Shown here: in pieces, positions 33,283-41,319 of the stretch | Layout of the letters: each line of letters begins with the position of its first letter | Numbering within the stretch: position 1 is the stretch's first letter | DNA from: Synergistaceae bacterium | GTDB lineage: Bacteria; Synergistota; Synergistia; Synergistales; Aminobacteriaceae | DNA length: 64,000 nucleotides | Assembly: GCA_017405525.1 (NCBI GenBank) | Contig: JAFRAH010000014.1 | Span: 1-64,000, forward strand | Reading direction: 5' to 3' | Position numbers and translations under genes: made by a program | Notes under the pieces: model-generated | What the model was told of the DNA's origin: nothing | Database searches by the model: none | Seen by the model: only the letters and a program-made list of their open reading frames with translations

Positions 33283-34718
33283 TGTACGTTTTCTCCTTCC
33301 TGAAATAACTTGTTGCCTAGTATTTCCGACTCAGCGTCTGGCTTGGCACTCTTCACCGCCTGGATTATCCTCTCAACCCAACCGCCCCGGAAAATCTCAC
33401 AGCAACCCGGAGCCTTCCCCATTATGTTGCTCTCGTCAGCACTGAGAGCGTCAGCCCTGCAGCCACCGTAACAGCACAACGAGTACTTGCACGCCCGGCA
33501 CTCGTCATTTGCCGCAAAGTATTCGCTTGCCCTCGTGTCTATCAGCCTCATGTAGCGCGAGTCAGTTATGCACTGAGCAAGTCCTTTCTCGGTGATGAGG
33601 GGGAACTCGTCCTGAATCTTCATTCCTGAGAGCGAAAGGCACGGCAGGGTTCTTCCTTCGGGGGAAATGTACATTATGAGGCGGGCATGTCCACATAGGC
33701 AGAAGGTCTTGGGGTCGCATTCGGGCTTGCATGACGGAATGCTGAAGTGCCGGGGATTTTTCGGGCTTGCGTAGAAGAAACCTCCCAGCATTATGGACAA
33801 CGGCATACCATCTTCGTAGTATTGAGGAATGTAGTCGAGGTAGAGGTTGTAGAGTTCCTCAGTGCTGATTGATTCGCCGTAACCGTTATCGTGCCATATT
33901 CCCAGGTCAGCAACGGGGTTGGTCTTGAGCGAACTCACACCTAGAGAGCCGAGATGCCTGACTGTTTCGCGCAAGGTGTTCTTGTTGCCTTGGTGAATGC
34001 ACATCTCCGAGCCCGTCGGGAAACCATGTTCACGGCACAACGAAAACGCCCGGTTCACTGCCTCCTCAGCTCCATTAATGCCCCTGAGCCAGTCATGCCA
34101 GCCTACACCGTCAAAGCTCATGTTGAACTCCGGGTGAATGTTCCGTGCCTCAAGCTCCCGAAGTAATCTCTCGTTCACCAGCGCACCGTTCGAGTATATT
34201 TGCCCGATGTGTATGTCCCGTTCAAGGAGGGCATCAACGATCTCCATGAAGTCAGGACGGATTAGGGGCTCTCCTCCAGTGAGTGAGACGTTCATCACTC
34301 CGCATTCACCGAGCTGACGTACTATGCTCATGATTTCGTCATGGGACAATTCCCCGAACTTTGCGTCAGGTGCGGACATGCAGCAATGACGGCACTTGTA
34401 GTTGCACTTCCCGGTGATTGACCAGTGAGCCTGCCGGATATACCTCGCGGGGTAAAGCCTGTATTCCTGCTTGGGGTTGAGGGCATGGCCGGGCTCGCAG
34501 GGTTCAACGATGCCTGCCTTCTCCGCGTCATGAATTGCTGTTCTTGTGGTTTCGGGGATGATGGGGAGTGAGAGATCTATTTTCCCGTTGCAGAGGTTGA
34601 GAGCGTCCATAGCTTGGGAGTTGAGGAAGCTGACTGAGCCCGTCTCAGAATCTACGAGGGCATAAGGCAACCTGTCCCAGCCTCTGAGAAAATATCTGTC
34701 CTTCAGCCTGTAATACAT
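33279..34718 (-). CDS. Radical SAM/SPASM peptide-modifying enzyme
   Basis: The 479-residue enzyme has an N-terminal region (about 1-75) resembling a PqqD-like leader-recognition domain. The radical SAM core follows, with the cluster motif CNYKCRHC (Cys105, 109, 112) and the SAM-binding LTGGEPL. A Cys-rich SPASM region (CKPECDPKTFCLCG and CRACKYSLCCYGGC) should bind auxiliary iron-sulfur clusters. Such enzymes make thioether or other cross-links in RiPPs (sactipeptides, ranthipeptides). It is first in the operon, upstream of two Cys-rich Nif11-type precursors, so these are its likely substrates. GGGAG precedes the ATG. Confidence 0.92.
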   Translation of the reverse strand: MYYRLKDRYFLRGWDRLPYALVDSETGSVSFLNSQAMDALNLCNGKIDLSLPIIPETTRTAIHDAEKAGIVEPCEPGHALNPKQEYRLYPARYIRQAHWSITGKCNYKCRHCCMSAPDAKFGELSHDEIMSIVRQLGECGVMNVSLTGGEPLIRPDFMEIVDALLERDIHIGQIYSNGALVNERLLRELEARNIHPEFNMSFDGVGWHDWLRGINGAEEAVNRAFSLCREHGFPTGSEMCIHQGNKNTLRETVRHLGSLGVSSLKTNPVADLGIWHDNGYGESISTEELYNLYLDYIPQYYEDGMPLSIMLGGFFYASPKNPRHFSIPSCKPECDPKTFCLCGHARLIMYISPEGRTLPCLSLSGMKIQDEFPLITEKGLAQCITDSRYMRLIDTRASEYFAANDECRACKYSLCCYGGCRADALSADESNIMGKAPGCCEIFRGGWVERIIQAVKSAKPDAESEILGNKLFQEGENVQ

Positions 34719-34749
34719 AATAAAAACTCCCTACCTTCTGTACAACTTC

Positions 34750-34778
34750 TTGACACTTTGGGTATTTTATCACAATAT
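34750..34778 (+). promoter_or_regulatory. Promoter of the HExxH gene, in the divergent gap
   Basis: A perfect TTGACA (34750-34755) is followed after 17 bases by CAATAT; a better -10 match TATACT lies three bases further (20-base spacing). The 89-base gap also must hold the promoter of the radical SAM operon, for which TAAAAT on the minus strand is a weak candidate. Confidence 0.45.
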
Positions 34779-34807
34779 ACTTTCAAACAAGGAAGGAATG
34801 ATGACAA

Positions 34808-35614
34808 ATGACCCAACAGGAAATTCAGGAGCTCAACGACTACACAGCTAACCGTTTCGTGAAGCAGGAGGATACAGCCCAAGATGATACGTTCTTGCTC
34901 CAGTGGCAGGAATGGCTCAGTGATGGCTCAGCTCCCTCCGAAATTCTGAACACCCACTTGTGCCGGAAGCTCCCGGTAAATTTTGCTGCCCCCGAAAAAA
35001 TCAGCATAGAGATACACGACTCGCCTGCCGGAAATGTTCCGGTTGTCGTTTTTGGCGATGCCTCAGACTTCGAGGACTTCATCACCAACCTCATCTACAA
35101 GGGAACAAGGCCGGATAACCTTCAGCAGATGGGAGCGTCATTCATTTACGGGAAAGTCCAGCGTTTCCTCGTGCTCTCAAGGAAATACTACAGCAACGCC
35201 ACGCCCGAATACATGAACTTGTCCCCTGAAGACTGGCGCGAAAAGTCTATGATCATCCGCCGCGAGCATGAACTCACTCACTACTACACCAAGAGGTTCT
35301 ACGGCTCCGCAACGAACAACCTTCACGATGAGTTAATCGCTGACTTCATGGGGCTGTATTCGGCATTCGGGCACTACAGCGGGGAAGTCTTCAGGCACTT
35401 CATGGGTCTTGACGGGACGGGTGAGGGCAGGCTGTCGCTCTACACGTCGGGGTTGTCCCAGAACGTGAGGGAGGCAGTGAGGGAACTGGCCTTCAGGTGC
35501 TCGGAGTGGCTTGAAGGCTGGCAGATGACTCAGGAGTTCGGGAGGATGGACGGAAAAGAACGCATTGATTTCTTGTGTGAGCTTGGCATTGTGGGAATGT
35601 CAAGTACTAATTAG
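34808..35614 (+). CDS. Putative zinc metalloprotease-like protein next to the RiPP operon
   Basis: I do not recognise a named family with certainty (possibly the DUF7005 group). The 268-residue cytoplasmic protein contains a zincin-type HELTH at residues 154-158 and, 17 residues later, HDELIAD (173-179), whose Glu or Asp could be the third metal ligand as in gluzincins. There is no signal peptide or membrane segment. The N-terminal half (residues 60-130) is mixed strand and helix. GGAAGGA precedes the ATG. It is divergent from the radical SAM gene and 45 bases before a small double-Gly peptide. A role in leader processing or peptide handling is inferred from location only. Confidence 0.7.
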   Translation: MTQQEIQELNDYTANRFVKQEDTAQDDTFLLQWQEWLSDGSAPSEILNTHLCRKLPVNFAAPEKISIEIHDSPAGNVPVVVFGDASDFEDFITNLIYKGTRPDNLQQMGASFIYGKVQRFLVLSRKYYSNATPEYMNLSPEDWREKSMIIRREHELTHYYTKRFYGSATNNLHDELIADFMGLYSAFGHYSGEVFRHFMGLDGTGEGRLSLYTSGLSQNVREAVRELAFRCSEWLEGWQMTQEFGRMDGKERIDFLCELGIVGMSSTN

Positions 35615-35616
35615 GC

Positions 35617-35622
35617 TATAAT
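35617..35622 (+). promoter_or_regulatory. -10 box of the small zinc-finger-like peptide gene
   Basis: A perfect TATAAT immediately follows the stop of the HExxH gene. No clear -35 is seen. From the -10 to the ribosome site the sequence closely matches the leader of the chemoreceptor gene near 6060-6098. Confidence 0.45.
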
Positions 35623-35659
35623 AGCAGTCATAATATCCACAACAAGGAGAATACATAAC

Positions 35660-35845
35660 ATGAATAACAAGGAATCGATTAATGCACTTACTGATGAGAT
35701 GCTGGAAAGTTACGCAGGCGGATCTACTATAGCTGACCTTACGCGAATGAAGGTCAAGTGCCCTGTTGAAGGCTGCAATTACGAGTGCAACACCTTCGGC
35801 GAGATGAACGTTCACATGCATACACACCACCCCGAAAGATGCTGA
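35660..35845 (+). CDS. Small peptide with double-Gly leader and C2H2 zinc-finger-like core
   Basis: The 61-residue product starts behind AAGGAG. Its first 21 residues look like a short RiPP-type leader ending LTDEMLESYAGG, similar to the end of the two Nif11-type leaders nearby. The remaining 40 residues contain C34-x4-C39-x12-H52-x3-H56, the exact spacing of a classical C2H2 zinc finger, plus Cys43, His54, His57 and a C-terminal Cys61. It may be a third precursor for the C39 exporter or a small metal-binding protein. It lies 17 bases before a MalY-type gene. No close family is recognised. Confidence 0.78.
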   Translation: MNNKESINALTDEMLESYAGGSTIADLTRMKVKCPVEGCNYECNTFGEMNVHMHTHHPERC

Positions 35846-35862
35846 CAGGAGGCGGCGCATTG

Positions 35863-37041
35863 ATGTATGACTTCGAGACAGTACGCAGACGTTCCGGCAG
35901 AGGTTCCGGGAAATGGAACGACCTGGCACGTTACGGCGTTCGTGAGGACGAGGACATTATCCCCTTCTCGGTCGCTGATATGGAGTTCGTTACGCCTCCC
36001 GAAATTGTCGAGGCCCTGAAGCACGAGCTAGACACCTCCATAATGGGCTACGAGAACCCCACGTGTGAATATCTTGATGCTGTCTGCTCATGGATGAGGG
36101 AGCGCAGGAACTGGGACGCAAGGCCGGAATGGATACTGCCATCACCGGGAGTTGTCGATGCATTCTTTGAGGCAGTGAGGACGTACACGCATGAAGGCGA
36201 CGGAGTGATGCTCATGACCCCGGTCTATCACCCCATGTACATGGCCGTGAACATGAACCGCCGCAAGCTCATAGACTGCCCGATGACGAACACAGGGACA
36301 AGCTACGAGATTGATTTTGACCTTATGGAGAAGGCAGCCTCAGACCCGGACACTAAGATGCTGATTCTCTGCAGCCCTCATAACCCAACCGGCAGGGTCT
36401 GGACACGTCATGAGCTCGAATGTATCGGTGATATTTGCCTGAAACATGATGTCCTCGTCGTGTCGGATGAGATTCATTTTGACCTGATTATGCCCGGCCA
36501 TGAACACACGGTATTTGCGTCAATCTCTGAGGATTTCGCGAACAACTGCCTGGTGATGACTGCACCAAGCAAGACGTTCAACATTGCGGGACTCCAGACC
36601 TCAAACATATTCATTCCCAACGCTGAGCTCCGTGCAAAATATCTTGCCTCCCTCAAGCTCCACAACCCCAACCCTAAGTGCAACATTCTGGGCTATTGTG
36701 CTACTGAGGCGGCATACAGGAATTGCGGCAGGTGGCTTGATGAGTGCCTCGCTGTGATTGACACGAACAGGAAGGTGATTACTGACTTCGTGAGCCGGGA
36801 ATTTCCGCAGGTCAGGGTTCACGAGCTTGAAGGGACGTATCTTCTCTGGCTTGACCTTAACGGCTTGGGGCTGGACTATAAGGAGCTCGAACGCATTAAC
36901 CGTGAAGAGGCTAGGCTGTTCTTTGACGAGGGATATATTTTCGGGGAACAGGGAAGGGGCTTCGAGAGGTGGAACATTGCCTGCCCTACTAGGTACATTC
37001 ACGGGGCATTGGAGCGCATGAGGAAAGCATACTCAAAGTAA
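35863..37041 (+). CDS. MalY/PatB-type PLP-dependent aminotransferase or cystathionine beta-lyase
   Basis: This fold-type I PLP enzyme of about 393 residues has VADMEFVTPPEI near the start, LCSPHNPTGRVW, VVSDEIHFDL and the PLP lysine in TAPSKTFNIAGLQ. The family cleaves C-S bonds (cystathionine, cysteine) or acts as an aminotransferase. The start is ATG 35863; TTG 35860, three bases earlier, has even better spacing (seven bases) from AGGAGG. It follows the small Cys/His-rich peptide gene. A link to Cys metabolism of the RiPP genes is possible but unproven. Confidence 0.9.
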   Translation: MYDFETVRRRSGRGSGKWNDLARYGVREDEDIIPFSVADMEFVTPPEIVEALKHELDTSIMGYENPTCEYLDAVCSWMRERRNWDARPEWILPSPGVVDAFFEAVRTYTHEGDGVMLMTPVYHPMYMAVNMNRRKLIDCPMTNTGTSYEIDFDLMEKAASDPDTKMLILCSPHNPTGRVWTRHELECIGDICLKHDVLVVSDEIHFDLIMPGHEHTVFASISEDFANNCLVMTAPSKTFNIAGLQTSNIFIPNAELRAKYLASLKLHNPNPKCNILGYCATEAAYRNCGRWLDECLAVIDTNRKVITDFVSREFPQVRVHELEGTYLLWLDLNGLGLDYKELERINREEARLFFDEGYIFGEQGRGFERWNIACPTRYIHGALERMRKAYSK

Positions 37042-37056
37042 CAGGAGGAACATAAT

Positions 37057-38103
37057 TTGTTGTTGAGCATTGTAGCATTCATTATAGTGATTGCAGTCTG
37101 TGTTGTCGTGCATGAATACGGCCACTACATCACAGCAAGGATATTAGGCGTTCAGGTACATGAATTTGCGTTCGGGATGGGCCCGGTTATTCTCCAGCAC
37201 AAGGGCAGGAACAATATGCTCTGGTCATTGCGTCTGTTCCCTGTCGGAGGTTTCTGCAGGCTTGCGGGAATGCATGAGGAGGAAGACGGCGAGGCAGTAA
37301 CCCCCGGAAAAGGCTTTAACGAACAGCCAGCCTGGAAGAGATTTCTGATCCTCCTTAACGGCTCGGCGTTCAACATAATTCTTGCGGTCTTGTTGATGGC
37401 TTTGTTCCTCTGGGGAAATGGAGTCCTCGACATGGACAGCACGAAAATCGGCGAGATACTGCCCGGCTTCCCGTCAGAACAGGCAGGCATTCAGCCCGGC
37501 GACGAAATCCTGAAGGTCAACGGCTCAACCGTAACCAGATGGCGCGAGATGTCCGAGAAGATTCGCGTTGAGGCCACGAAGGACAGCACATTAACCTTTG
37601 AGCTCAGGCGTGGGGATGAGACCATGACCCTCACCGTGAACGTCCCGAACAATGAGACCTACGGCAGGCCAATGCTGGGCATCTCACCGTCATACATACG
37701 TTACGGGGTTCTTCAGGCACTCAGGAGTTCGGCAGGCTACACATACAGGATGACACTGATGATGCTGCGAGGACTTGCTGAGCTCGTCATGGGCTATCAG
37801 GAGGCAGACGTTACCGGGCCTGTGGGGATTGCCTCAATGTCCGGGCGCGCAATGGCCTCCGGGTTCTGGAACTTCATCACGTTCATTGCCGTGATTGCCC
37901 TGAACTTGGGACTGCTTAACCTTTTCCCGATACCTGCACTTGACGGCGGGAGAATACTTTTCGTGCTCCTTGAGATGATAGTTCGCAGGAGGCTTCCCGA
38001 AAAGGTCGAGAACTGGATACACACTGCCGGTTTCGTCCTGTTGATCTCCTTGATGATACTGATCACCTGCAAGGACGTGTACAACCTCTTCTTCACGCAT
38101 TAG
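37057..38103 (+). CDS. rseP: RseP-type site-2 membrane metalloprotease
   Basis: The 348-residue M50 protease has the zinc site HEYGH in the first membrane helix (about residues 20-24), a single PDZ domain in the middle (ILPGFPSEQAGIQPGDEIL), and the third ligand region NLFPIPALDGGRI before the last helices. It cleaves transmembrane segments, for example of anti-sigma factors. It starts with TTG behind AGGAGG. Followed by ispG after 12 bases, the order known from many bacteria (dxr-rseP-ispG), but dxr is replaced here by the MalY-type gene. Confidence 0.94.
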   Translation: MLLSIVAFIIVIAVCVVVHEYGHYITARILGVQVHEFAFGMGPVILQHKGRNNMLWSLRLFPVGGFCRLAGMHEEEDGEAVTPGKGFNEQPAWKRFLILLNGSAFNIILAVLLMALFLWGNGVLDMDSTKIGEILPGFPSEQAGIQPGDEILKVNGSTVTRWREMSEKIRVEATKDSTLTFELRRGDETMTLTVNVPNNETYGRPMLGISPSYIRYGVLQALRSSAGYTYRMTLMMLRGLAELVMGYQEADVTGPVGIASMSGRAMASGFWNFITFIAVIALNLGLLNLFPIPALDGGRILFVLLEMIVRRRLPEKVENWIHTAGFVLLISLMILITCKDVYNLFFTH

Positions 38104-38115
38104 GGAGGCCACATC

Positions 38116-39156
38116 ATGAACAGCAAACGACAGGTAAAGATAGGAGCTCTCACGATTGGGGGGAATGCTCCTGTACGTGTTGAGAGTATGCTGAAGGTAT
38201 CGCTCGACAAGCGCGGGGAATGTCTGGCTCAGTGTGAACGCCTCATGAAGTCAGGCTGTGAGATGGCACGTGCGGCACTTCCTGACGCGAAATTTGCCCC
38301 CGACCTCAAGGCACTAGTCGAGTCCACTGAACTGGTCATCATGGCCGACATTCACTTTGACCCGGCACTTGCTATTCTTGCGATGGAGTCAGGCTGCCGG
38401 GCAATCCGAATCAATCCCGGCAACATGCCCATAACCCGCCTCAATGACGTAATCACCTGCGCTAAATCTCTTGGTGTCGTAATCAGGATAGGGGCTAACG
38501 GTGGCAGTATCTCACAGGCTCAGCTAGACGAGGCTCAAGGCGACAGGGCTAAGGCACTCTTCATTGCTGTGCGTGAACAGGCAGAGCTGTTATTGTCTCA
38601 GGGCTTCAACGACGTGATACTATCGGCGAAATCCTCAAGCGTCCCTGAGTGCGTGAAGGCCAATGAGCTCATCTCAGCGTCATACCCCGAATTTCCCATG
38701 CACATTGGGTTGACTGAGGCAGGCCCCGGTGATGGCGGCATCGTCAAGGGCAGTGCGTGTATCTCTGCGTTGCTCATGCGCGGGATTGGCGACACTCTCA
38801 GGGTATCACTCACTGATGAGCCTGAACGTGAAGTCAGAGTAGGCTACGAAATTCTGAAGGCTCTTGAGCTCAGGACACGCGGCGTAAATCTCATCTCATG
38901 CCCAACTTGCGGGAGAAGACGCGCTGATGTTAGGAGGCTTGTTGCTGTCGTTGAACCCATGCTTGAGGGATTGCCTGACGGTGTGAGTGTTGCGGTTATG
39001 GGCTGTGAGGTCAACGGCCCGAAGGAGGCAAGACATGCACAGTTCGGGATTGCTGGGACACCTAAAGGGGCGGTGCTCTTCCGTGAGGGTGAGAGAGTGG
39101 GGGAGTATTCGTTCAGTGAGCTTGAAGGGGTACTGCCTGAGTTCCTGAAGGTATAA
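38116..39156 (+). CDS. ispG: IspG, HMBPP synthase (4Fe-4S)
   Basis: The 346-residue enzyme reduces the cyclic diphosphate MEcPP to HMBPP in the non-mevalonate isoprenoid pathway. The N-terminal barrel includes MADIHFDPALA and IRINPGNM. The C-terminal cluster domain has ISCPTCGRRRADV, then GCEVNGPKEARHAQFGIAG with the third Cys and the Glu ligand. It is encoded directly after rseP and ends at a shared hairpin. Confidence 0.96.
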   Translation: MNSKRQVKIGALTIGGNAPVRVESMLKVSLDKRGECLAQCERLMKSGCEMARAALPDAKFAPDLKALVESTELVIMADIHFDPALAILAMESGCRAIRINPGNMPITRLNDVITCAKSLGVVIRIGANGGSISQAQLDEAQGDRAKALFIAVREQAELLLSQGFNDVILSAKSSSVPECVKANELISASYPEFPMHIGLTEAGPGDGGIVKGSACISALLMRGIGDTLRVSLTDEPEREVRVGYEILKALELRTRGVNLISCPTCGRRRADVRRLVAVVEPMLEGLPDGVSVAVMGCEVNGPKEARHAQFGIAGTPKGAVLFREGERVGEYSFSELEGVLPEFLKV

Positions 39157-39168
39157 CGTGAAATGAAA

Positions 39169-39205
39169 TGCCCTGTCCCATTCACGAGGCAGGGCAAAAT
39201 TTTTG
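39169..39205 (+). terminator. Terminator between ispG and the acetyltransferase
   Basis: TGCCCTG (39169-39175) pairs with CAGGGCA (39190-39196), followed by AAATTTTTG. It lies between convergent genes; the minus-strand reading has a weaker T-rich tail, so it may work both ways. Confidence 0.72.
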
Positions 39206-39213
39206 TTCTCCCG

Positions 39214-39816
39214 TCAGTTGTCTATCACCTTGACCACATTGCAGGGAACTCCGGCCGCAAATACATTCGCCGGGATGTCATGAGTTACTACACTTCCTGC
39301 CCCTATCACTGAGCCATCGCCTATAGTTACTCCTCCGACTACCGTAACGTTCGAGGCAAGCCAGCAGTTCGAGCCTATCGTTATGGGTTTGCCGTATTCG
39401 AGCACCCTCATCTCACCGTCAGCATCAGGCTGTGGATTCCTTTCCTTCCACCTCAAGGGGTGAATTGGTGTGAGGAGTGATACACCTGTACCGAGCATAA
39501 CGTTTTCCCCGATTCTTACCGGGCAAACGTCAAGTATCGTTGTGTTGAAGTTGGCGTAAAAGTTCTTGCCTATGTAGGTATTTATGCCATAGTCGAAATA
39601 TATCGGCCCCCTGAAGTAAATATCATCATGGTCTGAGTATGGCATGAGCTCGCGCAAAATCTCGTAGCGTTCCTCATCGTCAGGGTCAATGAGCTGGTTA
39701 TACCTCATGCATAATCTGTGAGCCTTAGCCCTGAGCTTGTGTAGTTCTTCGTCTGAAGGGTTGTAGAGTTCCCCGGCAGTCATCTTCTGGCGTTCATTCA
39801 TTATAACGATAATCAC
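39214..39816 (-). CDS. Maltose/galactoside O-acetyltransferase-type (left-handed beta-helix)
   Basis: A protein of about 195-200 residues of the LacA/Maa hexapeptide family. It has MTAGELYNPSDEEL at the start, hexapeptide repeats (VRIGENVMLGTG, ITIGSNCWLASNVTVVGGVTIGDGSVIGAG; the second is broken here into its parts IGSNCW, GGVTIGDGSVIGAG) and the catalytic His in LLTPIHPL. It transfers acetyl from acetyl-CoA to a sugar. The frame opens with GTG (39816); ATG 39801 before NERQKM is the alternative and neither has ideal spacing to AAAGGTGA. Confidence 0.9.
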   Translation of the reverse strand: MIIVIMNERQKMTAGELYNPSDEELHKLRAKAHRLCMRYNQLIDPDDEERYEILRELMPYSDHDDIYFRGPIYFDYGINTYIGKNFYANFNTTILDVCPVRIGENVMLGTGVSLLTPIHPLRWKERNPQPDADGEMRVLEYGKPITIGSNCWLASNVTVVGGVTIGDGSVIGAGSVVTHDIPANVFAAGVPCNVVKVIDN

Positions 39817-39895
39817 CTTTCACTTGAGCTGTTATAATTCTACACGATAAATTTTCCACTCACAAAATCAATATTCGGAAGGAGATTTTCTCACA

Positions 39896-41260
39896 ATGGT
39901 TCAGGGTTCTATGCTCGTAGTAATTCTGATTGTTGCCATTATCCTTATGGTGCTCCTGATCTCAAAGTGCAAGTTCCACCCGTTCGTTGCATTGTTCGCT
40001 GTGGCTCTGGCTATGGGTCTTGCTGTAGGCATGGCACCGGCAAAAGTCCTCGACACAATCCTAAACGGCTTCGGCGGAACATGCAGGGGCATCGGTATAG
40101 TTATCCTGCTGGGTACTATAATCGGTGCAATGCTGGAGAAGTCAGGAGCTGCTTTCACTATGGCCGACTCGGTGCTTAAGGTTGTAGGTGAGAAACGTCC
40201 TGCCCTCGCAATGAGCTTAATCGGCTGGGTAGTCTCAATCCCTGTGTTCTGTGACTCTGGGTTCGTCATTCTGTCATCACTCAACAAGTCATTAGCCCGG
40301 AGAAGTCATGTCAGGCTCTCGGTCATGGCCATAGCGTTATCGACAGGTCTTTACGCCACACACACCCTAGTTCCTCCCACTCCTGGCCCTATAGCCGCCG
40401 CAAATGAACTCGGTGCTGACTTGGGCATGGTCATAATGTGGGGTATCGCTGTCTCGATCGTCTCAGTTCTTGCAGGGTACATCTATGCGCTGATTGCCGG
40501 GCCGAAGCTCCCTGTGCCGTTTGACGACAACGCAGGAGCTGGCGAGTCCTACGAGGAGCTCAAGGCGAAATACGGCACTCTACCTTCAGCCTTCAAGTCA
40601 TTCGCCCCGATACTCATTCCGTTAATCCTTATTGCGTTCAGCTCGTTCATCAGCTACCCCTCAACGCTGGCGAAAATCGGCGGTAAAGAGTCAACCCTCT
40701 TCATCATCTCGTCATTCCTCGGCAACCCCGTTATAGCGTTGTCGATTGGGGTGGTTCTGTGCTTCTTCCTTGCCCCGTTCACTGAGGAGGTAACCAACGG
40801 CTGGATAGGCTCAGGCGTTAAGGACGGCGCAAACATCATCATGATCACAGCGGCAGGCGGCGGACTCGGTGCAGTGATTGCGGCCTCCGGGGTCGGGAAC
40901 TACATAGGCGAGGCTCTTTCGTCCTACAACTTCGGGATATTCCTTCCGTTCATCATTGCGGCAGCACTGAAGACGGCTCAGGGGTCATCGACTGTGGCAA
41001 TCGTAACTACAGCGCAGATTATTGCCCCCATGCTGGCATCACTAGGACTTGGCTCACCTATGGGTGCAGTTCTGGCAACCCTCGCAATAGGCAGCGGTGC
41101 AATGGTCGTATCACATGCCAACGACTCATATTTCTGGGTAGTAACTCAGTTCAGCGATATGGATCTCAATACGGCGTATAAGGCTCAGACAATGGCAACG
41201 TTAATTCAGGGTATCGTTGCGGTTTTGGCGATCTACGGAATTTCTCTCTACATGCTCTAA
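39896..41260 (+). CDS. GntP-family permease, second copy
   Basis: The 454-residue membrane protein has the same GntP blocks as the gene at 8315: IPVFCDSGFVIL, HTLVPPTPGPIAAA, GSSTVAIVTTAQI and HANDSYFWVV. It stands alone, divergent from the acetyltransferase, behind GGAAGGAG. No kinase or dehydrogenase is nearby to reveal the substrate; gluconate, glycerate-like acids or D-serine are all handled by this family. Confidence 0.92.
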   Translation: MVQGSMLVVILIVAIILMVLLISKCKFHPFVALFAVALAMGLAVGMAPAKVLDTILNGFGGTCRGIGIVILLGTIIGAMLEKSGAAFTMADSVLKVVGEKRPALAMSLIGWVVSIPVFCDSGFVILSSLNKSLARRSHVRLSVMAIALSTGLYATHTLVPPTPGPIAAANELGADLGMVIMWGIAVSIVSVLAGYIYALIAGPKLPVPFDDNAGAGESYEELKAKYGTLPSAFKSFAPILIPLILIAFSSFISYPSTLAKIGGKESTLFIISSFLGNPVIALSIGVVLCFFLAPFTEEVTNGWIGSGVKDGANIIMITAAGGGLGAVIAASGVGNYIGEALSSYNFGIFLPFIIAAALKTAQGSSTVAIVTTAQIIAPMLASLGLGSPMGAVLATLAIGSGAMVVSHANDSYFWVVTQFSDMDLNTAYKAQTMATLIQGIVAVLAIYGISLYML

Positions 41261-41281
41261 TCTATAACACAGGAGGTTACA

Positions 41282-41313
41282 GGGGGCATTGAGTTATAGA
41301 TGCTCCCTTTTTT
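41282..41313 (+). terminator. Hairpin with T-run between gntP and the phosphomannomutase gene
   Basis: GGGGGCAT (41282-41289) pairs with ATGCTCCC (41300-41307), with one G:U pair, then six T. It ends only six bases before the next start codon, so it may be an attenuator as well as the gntP terminator. Confidence 0.78.
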
Positions 41314-41319
41314 GATACC

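Noticed and set aside
26835..37041. RiPP island as a transposon-borne unit
   Set aside because: No transposase, inverted repeats or target duplications were found at either end.
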